Assembly (NCBI GenBank): GCA_046346665.1
Contig: JAXMHQ010000002.1
Coordinates: 124,001-188,000, forward strand
Source of the DNA: JAXMHQ01 sp046346665
GTDB taxonomy: Bacteria; Verrucomicrobiota; Verrucomicrobiia; Limisphaerales; JAXMHQ01
Direction of reading: 5' to 3'
DNA length: 64,000 nt
The translations under genes were made by a program, and so were the position numbers. Shown here in pieces: positions 1 to 8,182 of the stretch (its first letter is position 1; every line of letters starts with the position of its first letter). The notes beneath the pieces are model-generated. The model saw only the letters and a program-made list of their open reading frames with translations. It had not been told where the DNA came from and searched no databases.

Positions 1-1
1 T

Positions 2-370
2 CGGGGACAGGCCCTCATCGCCCCGGGCGGCAAACATCTCCTGCTGAAACGCAGCGGAGCCCGCTACTACGTCGAGGTCAGGGACGGCCCCCTCGTCTGC
101 CGGCACCGCCCTTCCGTCGATGTCCTCTTCCGATCCACCGCCCGTTACGCCGGCAAAAACGCGGTTGGGGTCATCATGACCGGCATGGGCGACGACGGCG
201 CCCACGGCATGCTCGAGATGAAACAGGCCGGCGCCTACAACATCGCCCAGGACGAATCAAGCTGCGTCGTCTTCGGCATGCCCGCCGAAGCCATCCGCCT
301 CGGCGGCGTCGACCGCATCCTCCCCCTACCCGCCATCGCGCCCGAAGTCGTCCGCCTGTGCAAAGCGTGA
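2..370 (+). CDS. cheB: CheB-type protein-glutamate methylesterase, C-terminal part (cut by window edge)
   Basis: The window opens inside this gene; about 122 codons remain, in the frame starting at base 2. The stretch around 168-200 reads GVIMTGMGDDGAHGM, the signature of the CheB methylesterase domain, in which the Asp of GMGDDG belongs to the Ser-His-Asp triad. The known role is demethylation or deamidation of chemoreceptor glutamates in chemosensory signalling. The catalytic Ser and His and any receiver domain lie outside the window, so it could be full CheB or a CheB domain inside a larger CheB/CheR protein. The stop is at 368-370, just before a 7-mer inverted repeat. Confidence 0.88.
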   Translation, partial: RGQALIAPGGKHLLLKRSGARYYVEVRDGPLVCRHRPSVDVLFRSTARYAGKNAVGVIMTGMGDDGAHGMLEMKQAGAYNIAQDESSCVVFGMPAEAIRLGGVDRILPLPAIAPEVVRLCKA

Positions 371-373
371 GGG

Positions 374-489
374 GAAGGCAGAAGGTAGAATGCAGAATGC
401 AGAAAGCACCCCGGGCGCCGCCTCGTCCTAGTCGTCGTCCTCGTCCTCGAAAACTGGATTTCTGCCTTCTGCATTCTGCCTTCTTCCTT
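374..489. repeat. Inverted repeat with 7-mer tandem arms (TTCTGNN family, copy A1)
   Basis: The left arm (374-406) is a run of GCAGAAT/GCAGAAG units and the right arm (459-489) is their reverse complement (TTCTGCC, TTCTGCA, TTCTGCC). The arms are about 31 nt and enclose about 50 nt of unrelated GC-rich sequence. It fills the gap between cheB and the PTS gene and could fold as a long imperfect hairpin. Confidence 0.8.
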
Positions 490-523
490 GTGATACCCGC
501 CCCCCGCTCCCTACCATGGCGCC

Positions 524-1006
524 ATGAACACCGCAGATCGGCGCGGCGTGATTGCATTCCTGTCGCCCGCCGCCATCAACCTGAATTTGACCGGGTCCGA
601 CCGGGAAAGCGTCCTGTCTGAACTCGTGAACCTCGTGCCGGGGCTAACGGATCCGCAGCAGAAACAGACCCTTCTCAAGGCGCTCCTCGACCGCGAACAG
701 CTTCACAGCACCGGCATCGGCGACGGCGTCGCCCTGCCCCACTGCCGCAATGCCCTCGTCGGACTCGTCGACCACCCCATCCTCGTTTTCGGACGCCACC
801 CCGCCGGCATCGCGTACGGCTCGATCGACAACGCCCCGGCCAAATTATTCTTCCTTCTTGTGGCCCCCACCGTCACCGAACACCTCGCGCTCCTCGCCCG
901 GCTCGGACGTCTTCTCCGCGACCCCAAAACCCGCCAGGAACTGCTCGCCGCCGCCACTCCGGATGCGGCGCTGGCCACCATAAAAAAGGCAGAAGGCAGA
1001 ATGTAG
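524..1006 (+). CDS. PTS EIIA type-2 (fructose/PtsN-like) domain protein
   Basis: This 160-residue single-domain protein matches the EIIA fructose/mannitol/PtsN family in length and pattern. The phosphorylatable histidine is H73 in GVALPHCRN. Family members take phosphate from HPr or NPr; in organisms without sugar permeases they act as regulators of carbon, nitrogen or potassium status. No other PTS gene is in the window, so a regulatory role is more likely than transport, but this is inference. The last residues (KKAEGRM) and the stop are encoded by a 7-mer repeat (982-1017), so the original C-terminus was probably replaced when the repeat arrived. Confidence 0.85.
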   Translation: MNTADRRGVIAFLSPAAINLNLTGSDRESVLSELVNLVPGLTDPQQKQTLLKALLDREQLHSTGIGDGVALPHCRNALVGLVDHPILVFGRHPAGIAYGSIDNAPAKLFFLLVAPTVTEHLALLARLGRLLRDPKTRQELLAAATPDAALATIKKAEGRM

Positions 1007-1017
1007 AATGCAGAAAG
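982..1017. repeat. Single 7-mer tandem arm (TTCTGNN family, copy A2)
   Basis: This is a run of GGCAGAA/GGCAGAAT/GTAGAAT/GCAGAAAG units like the left arm at 374-406, but with no matching right arm. It overlaps the 3' end of the PTS EIIA gene and supplies its last codons and stop. Confidence 0.7.
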
Positions 1018-1039
1018 CCGGGCAGGAAGCTGAACGTTT

Positions 1040-1113
1040 CAGGTTACAGGTTGCAAGTTCCTTCCGGGCAAAAGCTACTCGCTGGCAAACCTGCAACCTG
1101 CAACCCGCAACTT
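1040..1113. repeat. Inverted repeat with 7-mer tandem arms (AACCTGC family, copy B1)
   Basis: The left arm (1040-1059) contains AGGTTACAGGTTGCAAGTT. The right arm (1088-1113) has AACCTGC, AACCTGC, AACCCGC, AACTT in tandem. It sits between the convergent PTS EIIA and GH57 genes and could serve as a bidirectional terminator, although no T-tract follows either arm. Confidence 0.75.
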
Positions 1114-1121
1114 CCAACCGC

Positions 1122-2696
1122 TCAAGCCCAATACCGCACATCAATGGCCGGGAATAAATTGTCCCGCGCCTCCACCTGCGCCAGGTATTCCTCGTTCACC
1201 GTCCCCCGCGTGAGCTGGTCGTGGAGCGTGATGAACCGCACCAGGTGATCCTTCACCCGCTTGCGCGCGTAATCCGGACTGGTCCCCGTCCGCAAAATGA
1301 AGGGCCAATCGCTCGATTGCGCCAGCAGCAGCTCCCGCCCCGCCTGCTTCAACGCCCGCGCCTGCAGCGGATCCGGATCGGGCAGCACCCGCACCAGTTG
1401 CGTCATCCACTCCTGCGTGATCTGCAGGTGCGGATAAATCCACTGGTTCGTCTCGTTCAACCACGCGCGCCAGTAACCTTCCTCACCCCAGCTCGACGCG
1501 CTCGGCGCCGCCACCTGGTTCGTCGGGTGCCGGTGCAAATAATCCCCGGGCGTGATCAGCTCGAACACCTGCTGATCGAACGTCGTTTTCCGCACGAAAT
1601 AATCCAGGAACTCCGGCCCCTCGTACCACCAGTGCCCGAATAATTCCGCATCGTAGGGCGACAGCACCAGCGGCGGCCGATCCATGATCCCCGACAGGTG
1701 CTGGATCTGGCTGATGCGCGCGTCCAGAAAATGCCCCGCATGCTCCGCCGCCAACTGCAACGCTTCCAGCCGGTGATACACCTTCTTCTCGTCGGAGTCC
1801 GATGTGATCCGGTAATATTTTATCCCCGTGAACCCGCGATGATCCGGCGTCGGCAGCGTCGATTTCACGTAGTCGAAATCCAGATCGAACCCGATGTCCC
1901 GGTAGAAATCCCGGTAATGCGCGTCGCCCGGGTAACCTTCCTGCTTGCTCCACACCTGCTTCGCCGAGTCGAGATCCCGGCCGAAGGCCGCGATGCCGTT
2001 CGGCGTGAACAGCGGCGCGAACACCCCGTAGCGCGGCCGCGGTTTTGCATGCAGGATCCCGTGCGTATCCGTGATGAACCACCGGATGTTGGCCTCCTGT
2101 AAGACCGTTTCCACACCGTCGACATAGGCGCATTCCGGCAGCCAGATGCCCTGCGGATCCCGACCGAAACAGCTCCGGTAATGATCCCGCGCCACCAGGA
2201 TCTGCGCGCGGATCGATTGCGGATGCCCCGCCAGCAGCGGCAGCAGCGCGTGCGTCGCCGCGCTGGTGATGATGTCCAGCCGCCCCAGCTCCTGGAACCG
2301 CCCGAACGCCGACACCAGGTTCCGATTGGCCGAGACCCACGTATCGCGGATTTCCAGGAACCGCCGGTGGTACATCTGCGCCAGCGAATGAAACGCCCGG
2401 TCCCAATGCGTCCGGTGCACCTCGCGCTCGGCCAGGTCGATCAATCCCTCAAGGTGCCGCGAATACCGGTCCTGCAACAGCGGGTCCAGCAGCATCGAAC
2501 ACAACGTCGGCGTCAGCGTCAGGGTCAGCCGCGTCTTCATCCCGTCCCGCTCCCACGCCTCCATCACCTGCAACAATGGAATGTAAGTCTCCGTGATCGC
2601 CTCGAACAACCAGCTCTCCTCGAGAAATCGTTCGTGCTCCGGATGACGCACAAACGGCAGGTGCGCGTGCAGGACGAGGGATAAATAGCCTTGCAT
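1122..2696 (-). CDS. GH57 1,4-alpha-glucan branching enzyme (DUF1957 C-terminal domain)
   Basis: The 524-residue protein begins MQGYLSLVLHAHLPFVRHPE, the start of the GH57/DUF1957 branching enzyme family (about 520-560 aa), which makes alpha-1,6 branches in glycogen in the cytoplasm. The nucleophile Glu is in GIWLPECAY (E188) and the acid/base Asp in LSPYDAELFGHWW (D349), matching the family's spacing. I chose the ATG at 2696; a GTG at 2723 would add nine residues that do not fit the family. It is the last gene of a probable operon after the DUF4912 protein and a small membrane protein; a DUF4912 neighbour is common for these enzymes. It fits the glycogen and trehalose genes elsewhere in the window. 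Confidence 0.92.
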   Translation of the reverse strand: MQGYLSLVLHAHLPFVRHPEHERFLEESWLFEAITETYIPLLQVMEAWERDGMKTRLTLTLTPTLCSMLLDPLLQDRYSRHLEGLIDLAEREVHRTHWDRAFHSLAQMYHRRFLEIRDTWVSANRNLVSAFGRFQELGRLDIITSAATHALLPLLAGHPQSIRAQILVARDHYRSCFGRDPQGIWLPECAYVDGVETVLQEANIRWFITDTHGILHAKPRPRYGVFAPLFTPNGIAAFGRDLDSAKQVWSKQEGYPGDAHYRDFYRDIGFDLDFDYVKSTLPTPDHRGFTGIKYYRITSDSDEKKVYHRLEALQLAAEHAGHFLDARISQIQHLSGIMDRPPLVLSPYDAELFGHWWYEGPEFLDYFVRKTTFDQQVFELITPGDYLHRHPTNQVAAPSASSWGEEGYWRAWLNETNQWIYPHLQITQEWMTQLVRVLPDPDPLQARALKQAGRELLLAQSSDWPFILRTGTSPDYARKRVKDHLVRFITLHDQLTRGTVNEEYLAQVEARDNLFPAIDVRYWA

Positions 2697-2806
2697 GGTG
2701 TTCGTCAGCTCTTGATCGAACACCGCGACGCCGGGGCCGATCCGCCCCGGCCCTTCTGAATTTTGCCGTTCATGTGGGAATGCTTCGCCCGCCCGTCCGC
2801 CCGTTC

Positions 2807-3031
2807 CTATTCGTCCAAATCATCGTCCGCCCACTGCTCCGCCAAGCTCGCGCTGATCGCAAAAACCACAATGCCCAAAATCACGAGCACCGCCCCGCCC
2901 AAAACCGACCACACACCCGGCGCCGTGCCGCGCAGCCGGTATTTCGCAAAGTCCAGACCCAGGCTGATCAACCCCATCAAGCCCAGCCCGGCCGCCACCG
3001 TCCGAATCGTCCTCCGCAACGCGCGTCGCAT
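2807..3031 (-). CDS. Small two-helix membrane protein, function unknown
   Basis: This 74-residue protein has a basic N-terminus, two hydrophobic segments (about 11-28 and 41-61) and an acidic tail (WADDDLDE). I do not recognise the family. It starts 9 nt after the DUF4912 gene and precedes the branching enzyme by 110 nt, so it is probably co-transcribed with them. The charge pattern suggests that both ends lie in the cytoplasm. Confidence 0.62.
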   Translation of the reverse strand: MRRALRRTIRTVAAGLGLMGLISLGLDFAKYRLRGTAPGVWSVLGGAVLVILGIVVFAISASLAEQWADDDLDE

Positions 3032-3040
3032 CGACGTTCC

Positions 3041-4759
3041 TCAAACGTTGTCCGGATCCGGAGGTTTCAACCCCGGATCCTGCGGATGTCTTCCCACCTC
3101 GCCGCGATATTCCGTTTTGCGGCTGAATCCCAACTCCGCCGCGCGCCCGTCGGTCTTGTCCGCCGACACCGCCACGACCGGCAAATCATAACTGCCGTCC
3201 GGCAATGCAAACCGGTAACTGAAGGTCCCGTCCGGCCGCAACCGGATCTGCCGTCCGCCAATCGTCACGGTCGCGTCCTTCTCGGTCGCGCCGTAAATCA
3301 CCAGTTCCGCGTTCACGTTGAACCAGAATCCCTTCGCCGGCTGCTCCGCTTTGCCGTAAGGACTCGTCACAGACGCCGGCCCGCCCGCCTGACCCGCGCC
3401 ACCCGGCCCCGGCTGCGCCGCGGCTTGCGACGAAAGTTCGCGCGCGAGCTGCCGCTGGATCAGCTCCGTGATCTCCATCGACCCGATCCACACGCCGCGC
3501 ACGCGCTCCATGCTGATCACCGACGCCAGCGCCTTCGCCTGCTCCGGCGTCCAGCGCGACGGTTCCGGCGGAATTTCCGGCAGGTCGGGATGACCCCCGG
3601 CGCGCAATTCCTGCAAAGCCTCCGCCAGCGGCACGTTTTCGTGCAACGCTTCCTGCACGATCTCCACCAGCTTTTCCAGCGGCAGCGCCACCGGGATCGT
3701 CGCAAATTCCTCCGCGGTGTCCGGCGACAGCGCGTCCGGCGGCGTCATTGCCGGCGTCGACAGCGAGATCATCGTCCACTTGCCGCCCCGCCGGTAATAC
3801 CCCAGCTCCGCCACGTAACTCACCCCGGCCGTCTCGACGTGCACAAACCAATGGCGCGAATCCGGCAACACCTGCACTTCCTCCACCGGCTTGCCTTCCG
3901 CCCCCGCCGAATGAATCCGCAACACCAGGTGACCTTCCGCGGACAAACTGTTGTAACGATTCATCTGCTCCCGCGTCAGGTCCCAGTGCGCATACAGCCA
4001 GTGCGGATCCCGCGCCGCCAGCATCAATCGCTGCGTGCCGTAGGCCTCCGGAAGTTCGCCCTCGGATTCCAGTTTCTCGATCGGCGGCGTCGGACCCAAC
4101 GCATATCGCTGACCCGGACCGCCCGTGGACGCCGACGTCGGCCGGTCGTCCTCAAGCAAAATCGACGGCACCTTCAGTTGCCGCCCCGATCCACCCGCGC
4201 CGGTCACCAGGACGTGAACCGTCTGGGGTTTGACCGCCGGACCGGATTTGGCCACGAGCGAGGCGTAGCCCTGAGGGGCCGCGGCCGGCGGCGTGGGGGG
4301 AGGTTCCTCGCGCAAAACCGCGGGCTTTGATGACGCGACCGGCGCCGGCGCCGGTTTCGGCGCGGCAGCCTTTTCAACGGGAACAGGCGGCGCCTCGGGA
4401 GCAGCCGCCGGTTTGCGCGCCCGCACGACCCGCTTGCGCGGCGCCGCAGGCACTTTGGCCGGTTTTGAATCGGGTTTCTCGGTCGGCTTGGGTTTCACGG
4501 CGGATGGGGTTCGGGAAATCGTTCGACGCGGTTTGGGTTCGCCGGATTTTTCCAATTTAGGGGTGTTTTTGACGGACGTCTTGGCGGCTGCCTTGCGCGG
4601 CTTCGGGGCGGCCGCAGATTTTTGGGGCTTCGATGAAACCGTTTTGGCATCGCCGGCGCTCGCGGGGGTGGCTTTGCGACGCGGGGCGACAGCCCGCTTT
4701 CGCGGCGCACTCCTGGCCGCGCCGCTCGATCCTGGGGCGGACGATTTTTTTGATTTCAT
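3041..4759 (-). CDS. DUF4912 protein with long Ala/Lys/Pro-rich N-terminal tail
   Basis: The 572-residue protein has a low-complexity basic tail (about 1-165, rich in A, K, P and R, histone-H1-like) and a DUF4912 domain at about 240-340 (GTQRLMLAARDPHWLYAHWD onward). A C-terminal beta-rich stretch at about 485-560 has NVNAELVIYGATEKDATVTI. DUF4912 proteins are often encoded beside GH57 branching enzymes, as here; their job is unknown, and a glucan- or surface-binding adaptor is a guess. The ATG at 4759 (MKSKKSS) is preferred: the frame stays open 85 codons upstream, but that stretch is the repeat at 4827-5018 and reads as nonsense. Confidence 0.82.
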   Translation of the reverse strand: MKSKKSSAPGSSGAARSAPRKRAVAPRRKATPASAGDAKTVSSKPQKSAAAPKPRKAAAKTSVKNTPKLEKSGEPKPRRTISRTPSAVKPKPTEKPDSKPAKVPAAPRKRVVRARKPAAAPEAPPVPVEKAAAPKPAPAPVASSKPAVLREEPPPTPPAAAPQGYASLVAKSGPAVKPQTVHVLVTGAGGSGRQLKVPSILLEDDRPTSASTGGPGQRYALGPTPPIEKLESEGELPEAYGTQRLMLAARDPHWLYAHWDLTREQMNRYNSLSAEGHLVLRIHSAGAEGKPVEEVQVLPDSRHWFVHVETAGVSYVAELGYYRRGGKWTMISLSTPAMTPPDALSPDTAEEFATIPVALPLEKLVEIVQEALHENVPLAEALQELRAGGHPDLPEIPPEPSRWTPEQAKALASVISMERVRGVWIGSMEITELIQRQLARELSSQAAAQPGPGGAGQAGGPASVTSPYGKAEQPAKGFWFNVNAELVIYGATEKDATVTIGGRQIRLRPDGTFSYRFALPDGSYDLPVVAVSADKTDGRAAELGFSRKTEYRGEVGRHPQDPGLKPPDPDNV

Positions 4760-4826
4760 CAGACGATGTCGCTTCGGCGACGTCAGATTAAATCCCGACC
4801 CTAACCCGCGCAACGGGAATCTGGGC

Positions 4827-5018
4827 AGGGTTGCGGTTGCAGGTTGCAGGTTGCAGGTTACCTGCGGGCAACAACGGAGCGCGGCTGAAGTTGAGAGCCG
4901 CCTGGATGTCCGAGGGCATCTGCGGCTGGTTCTTCGAACACAGCCGCGCTCCAGCTTCAGCAAGCAGGGCCGCACTCCGCCAGGAACCTGCAACCCGCAA
5001 CCTGCAACCTGCAACCCT
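4827..5018. repeat. Inverted repeat with 7-mer tandem arms (AACCTGC family, copy B2) carrying a nested hairpin element
   Basis: The left arm (4827-4861) is GGTTGCA repeated about four times. The right arm (4984-5018) is AACCTGC, AACCCGC, AACCTGC, AACCTGC, AACCC. It occupies most of the 308-nt gap between the divergent DUF4912 and receiver-domain genes. The interior carries a second, unrelated palindrome at 4876-4952. Confidence 0.85.
4876..4952. repeat. Nested 77-bp palindromic element inside repeat B2
   Basis: The ends are a perfect 12-bp inverted repeat, GGAGCGCGGCTG (4876-4887) and CAGCCGCGCTCC (4941-4952). Read on the minus strand, the interior contains GCCGCAG and GGCGGCT blocks that can pair further. 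The layout suggests insertion of one element type into another. Confidence 0.65.
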
Positions 5019-5067
5019 AATAACTTGCCCTCCCCCCTTTGCGGTGATACCTGTTTGGTAAAGCGGC

Positions 5068-5445
5068 ATGAACCAGCAGTCAGACACGCTCATCTATGTT
5101 GTGGACGACGAGCCGATGCTCCTCGAGCTCGCCGAAACCCTGCTGGCGCCCTGCGGTTACACCACCCGCACCTTTCCCGACGGCGACGCCGCCCTGCGCG
5201 CCTTCGCCGAGGCCAAACCTCGCCCGGCCCTGGTCATCACCGACTACGCCATGCACCCCATGACCGGGCTCGATCTCATCCGCGAATGCCGCGCCCTGGA
5301 ACCGCGCCAGCGAATCCTCATGGTCAGCGGCACGGTCGATGAAGACATTTTCCGCAATTCAAAGGCGAAACCCGACCGCTTCCTCGCCAAGCCTTACCAG
5401 GGCAAACAATTCCTTCACGCCGTCGAATCGCTGCTCGCCGGCTGA
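5068..5445 (+). CDS. Single-domain response regulator (CheY-like receiver)
   Basis: This is 125 residues of receiver domain only. The acidic pair D13-D14 (VVDDEP), phospho-acceptor D59 (VITDYAM), switch residue S87 (LMVSGT) and K108 (LAKPY) are all present, so it should be phosphorylatable. There is no output domain, so it probably works by protein contact or as a phosphorelay intermediate. No histidine kinase is adjacent; the nearest chemosensory gene is the cheB fragment at the window start. Confidence 0.9.
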   Translation: MNQQSDTLIYVVDDEPMLLELAETLLAPCGYTTRTFPDGDAALRAFAEAKPRPALVITDYAMHPMTGLDLIRECRALEPRQRILMVSGTVDEDIFRNSKAKPDRFLAKPYQGKQFLHAVESLLAG

Positions 5446-5496
5446 TCCCATCCCGGCCCGCCGGAAAGCTCCGCCGGACCCAACCGCTCTACCGCC

Positions 5497-6318
5497 ATGA
5501 TCAAAAAATTGCTCCTCATCGCCGTCATCCTCGTCGTCGTCCTCGTCGTCGCCGTCGTCCTCGGGATTAGTTTGTTCCTCGACTCCGCGGTGAAGAAAGG
5601 CGTCGAAACTTTCGGACCCAAAATGACCCAGGTCGACGTGAAACTCGACAATGTGAAACTCTCGCTCCTCTCCGGCTCCGGCAAAATCGAGGGGTTGGTG
5701 ATCGGCAATCCGCCCGGCTACACCTCCAGCAACGCCATCAGTGTCGGCAGCGCCAGCCTCGCCCTCAAGCCTTCCTCGCTCCTGTCCGACAAAATCGTCA
5801 TCCGCTCCGTCAATGTCGCTTCGCCCGTGATCACCTTCGAAGGGGGGCTCTCCGGCAATAACCTGAGCAAAATCCTGGCAAACGTGAAATCCGGCAGCGG
5901 CGCCCCCGGCGAAACCAACGCCCCCGCCAAACCCGGCCAGCCCGCCGGCCCCGGCAAGAAACTCGAAGTGGACGAATTCGTCATCACCGGCGCCAAGGTC
6001 AACATCCACCTCCAGGTGCTCGGCACCGTCCAGTCCATGAACGTCACCCTGCCCGACATCCACCTCAACGATCTCGGAACCAACGCCGACGGCATCACGT
6101 CCGGCGAACTTACCCGGCTGATCCTGACCCGCATTGAAAACGAGGCCCTGAAAGCCGCCAGCCAGGGAACCGCGAATCTCCAGAAGGCCGCCACCGACAT
6201 GGCCCACGACCTCGGCAAAAGCATCCAGTCCACCGCCAATCAAATCGTCTCCTCCAACGCCGGCAACCTCACCACGAACATCAACAACGCGATCGGCAAC
6301 CTGTTCAAGAAGAAGTGA
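5497..6318 (+). CDS. AsmA-like membrane-anchored protein
   Basis: The 273-residue protein has one N-terminal transmembrane helix (about 4-27, very V/L/I-rich) followed by a repetitive beta-strand region. Phrases such as VDVKLDNVKLSLLSGSGK and GLVIGNPPGY are typical of AsmA-family proteins, which sit in the cell envelope and are linked to outer-membrane lipid handling. It is short for AsmA proper, closer to the AsmA-like domain proteins common in Verrucomicrobiota and Planctomycetota. It follows the receiver gene by 51 nt and could be co-transcribed. Confidence 0.72.
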   Translation: MIKKLLLIAVILVVVLVVAVVLGISLFLDSAVKKGVETFGPKMTQVDVKLDNVKLSLLSGSGKIEGLVIGNPPGYTSSNAISVGSASLALKPSSLLSDKIVIRSVNVASPVITFEGGLSGNNLSKILANVKSGSGAPGETNAPAKPGQPAGPGKKLEVDEFVITGAKVNIHLQVLGTVQSMNVTLPDIHLNDLGTNADGITSGELTRLILTRIENEALKAASQGTANLQKAATDMAHDLGKSIQSTANQIVSSNAGNLTTNINNAIGNLFKKK

Positions 6319-6489
6319 GGATGGTTGCGGGTTGCAGGTTGCAAGTTGAAGGTTCACCACGTTCTACGTGGTTTAGCATGGTAGCTGCGATTGTGAAATC
6401 GCAGGAGTTCGACGTAGAAAGCCCTTCGCCTCCATCGCGCGACCCCACTTCTGAATTCTGAATTCTGACCCCGAATCCCAAATACCCCT
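6319..6489. repeat. Convergent intergenic region with 7-mer tandem and small hairpins
   Basis: The region contains a GGTTGCA-type run (about 6323-6355), small hairpins CCACG/CGTGG (about 6357-6371) and GCGATT/AATCGC (about 6386-6401), and a TTCTGAA 7-mer triplet (about 6450-6470). It lies between the convergent AsmA-like and SGNH genes, so one of the hairpins may terminate transcription, but there is no clear T-tract. Confidence 0.55.
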
Positions 6490-7281
6490 TCAGATTCCCG
6501 CCTGCTTCAGCTTCGCCAGGATCGGCTCCAGTGCCGCTTTCCACTTCGCATAGCCCAGCCCGTTCGGATGCAGCATGTCCGGGAACTCCGACTTCTCGCA
6601 CGTCCCTTCCGGCGTCGCAAAAATCGTCCAGGTATCGCAGCGCACATAGTTCGGAAACGATTTCATCACGCCGTCCACCAGCCGGTTCAATTCCTGGATT
6701 CGATCCGACTGATCCTTCTTGCTCGGCATGACGTTGCAGACGATCACCGGCATTTTCGGATTCGATTTCTGGAGTTGCTCGAGGATGGCCTGCACATTGT
6801 CGGCGGCGTCCCGGGGTGTGCCGCCGTTGCCGAGATCGTTGATCCCGATCAGGAGCACGACCGCGCGCGGGTGAAGATCCAGCACATCCTGCTGGAGCCG
6901 GTACCGCACGCCCTGGGTCGTGTCGCCGCCGATGCCGCGATTGGCCGTTTTCAATGCCGGAAAATCCGTCGCCAGCGTGTTCCAGCCTTGCGTGATGGAA
7001 TCGCCGAGGAAAACCACCGCGCCCTGGTCGGCCTTGCGATGCTTCCAAAACTCCGCGCGCCGTTTTTCCCAGAGCGGCTTGTAACCGATCCATCCGACCA
7101 CGGGCCCCTTGCCCGGCAGCGCGTCGTGCCCGGGAAAGGCCATGGACGGCATGTTGGTATCCGATTTGGACCCGCCGGAAGCCGCCACGGGATTCGTCTG
7201 CGCCTCCGCCAAAGTGGCGCAAGCGAGGACGGTGAACAGTGCGGTGGAGAAACGACGGGAACAGCAGGCCGAAAAACGCAT
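6490..7281 (-). CDS. Secreted SGNH/GDSL hydrolase
   Basis: The 263-residue protein has an N-terminal signal peptide (about 1-28, cleavage after AEA). The four SGNH blocks are present: nucleophile S95 in FLGDSITQGW, Gly in RGIGGDTTQ (about 118), Asn in LIGINDL (148), and the Asp-His pair in DMLHPNG (D235, H238). The pattern resembles PAF-acetylhydrolase-like GDSL esterases, which in Verrucomicrobiota often remove acetyl groups from glycans. Substrate is not deducible. A 265-nt gap without a gene separates it from the upstream methyltransferase. Confidence 0.88.
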   Translation of the reverse strand: MRFSACCSRRFSTALFTVLACATLAEAQTNPVAASGGSKSDTNMPSMAFPGHDALPGKGPVVGWIGYKPLWEKRRAEFWKHRKADQGAVVFLGDSITQGWNTLATDFPALKTANRGIGGDTTQGVRYRLQQDVLDLHPRAVVLLIGINDLGNGGTPRDAADNVQAILEQLQKSNPKMPVIVCNVMPSKKDQSDRIQELNRLVDGVMKSFPNYVRCDTWTIFATPEGTCEKSEFPDMLHPNGLGYAKWKAALEPILAKLKQAGI

Positions 7282-7546
7282 AGGCTCCGAGTAAACCGCG
7301 AACCGCCCCCTGCATCAAGCGGGATTTCGGTTTGGTTCGGTTTGGGTTTTGGCGACAGCGCGCCACAGTTCAAGCCGGGGGTGCGATGACTGGGGATGCC
7401 CGCTGGTTTCTTGGAGGCTGGATCGGCCGGAATGGAACCAGGCGCATCGCCGGTCGCAAACCGAGCCGGAGACCCCTTCTGGCCCATGATCGAATCGGCG
7501 CTATTCTGACACCTTCCATTCCAGGCGGATTCCGGCCCGAACGATG

Positions 7547-8182
7547 TCATCGCATCCAGAGGTCCGAACGCAGCAAGCCCCACTCACTCGTCTGTTTCTC
7601 CCTGAGCACGAAGCCGTGCGTCTTCAGGAAACCGTCCGGCGAAACGAGCGCACGCGCCGGGAGCCGGGTCGCCATTCGGAAGAACGCGTACATCAGCGAG
7701 TGGATTGCCATTGCCCTGTAACGACGCAGCCCGCGGGCCGGGATTTGAAAATCGGCGAGAAGCCATGCAGCAGTTCGCGAAGCGGATCGCGCGAGAGTGT
7801 CAACGACCCGTGCCAGCTCCCCGGCGGGAAAGCAATCGAGAAAGAAATGTGTGACAACGAGGTCATACTCCCGCACCTTTGGAGTCCACGTCAGGATATT
7901 CGAGTGAACAAATTCGACGCTGTCCGCATCCGTTCCCGCCGCCGCCAGCCGATTGTGCGCGGCCTTCAACATACAGGCACTGGCATCGACAACGGTAATC
8001 CGCGCGACTGGGAAGCGGTGTCGACATTCAACAAGGAAGCGGCCGTTGCCTTCGCCTGCGATAAGAATGTTTTGCGCGCCGGTCACCCGGTTCAACAGGG
8101 CGATCCGGCACCGCTGCAGCTTGTTTCCAGCGAAAACAAATTCCATCCATCGGTAATGCCGCGCCAGCCTGTCAAAACTCAT
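7547..8182 (-). CDS. Class I SAM-dependent methyltransferase
   Basis: The 211-residue protein starts at ATG 8182 (MSFDRLARHYRWME). The SAM-binding motif I is NILIAGEGNGRFLVE (about 38-52), the acidic residue after strand 2 is D66 (ITVVDAS), and a post-II motif YDLVVTHFFLDCF follows. It resembles the UbiE/small-molecule methyltransferase group; substrate unknown. Its start overlaps the end of the upstream membrane-protein gene by 11 nt, so the two are probably translationally coupled. The frame is open further upstream, but those codons are the shadow of the membrane-protein gene. Confidence 0.85.
   Translation of the reverse strand: MSFDRLARHYRWMEFVFAGNKLQRCRIALLNRVTGAQNILIAGEGNGRFLVECRHRFPVARITVVDASACMLKAAHNRLAAAGTDADSVEFVHSNILTWTPKVREYDLVVTHFFLDCFPAGELARVVDTLARSASRTAAWLLADFQIPARGLRRYRAMAIHSLMYAFFRMATRLPARALVSPDGFLKTHGFVLREKQTSEWGLLRSDLWMR

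Noticed and set aside
2098..2123. A tenth match to TGTAAG-N16-CGAC
   Set aside because: It lies inside the GH57 coding sequence on the opposite strand with no gene start downstream, so chance is the simplest reading. It is a useful reminder that the motif alone is not proof.
4760..5014. An N-terminal extension of the DUF4912 protein
   Set aside because: The 85 extra codons are the translation of repeat B2, so the ATG at 4759 is used.
374..5018. The tandem 7-mers as CRISPR repeats
   Set aside because: Units are 7 nt with no spacers, arranged as inverted arms, and no cas gene is present.
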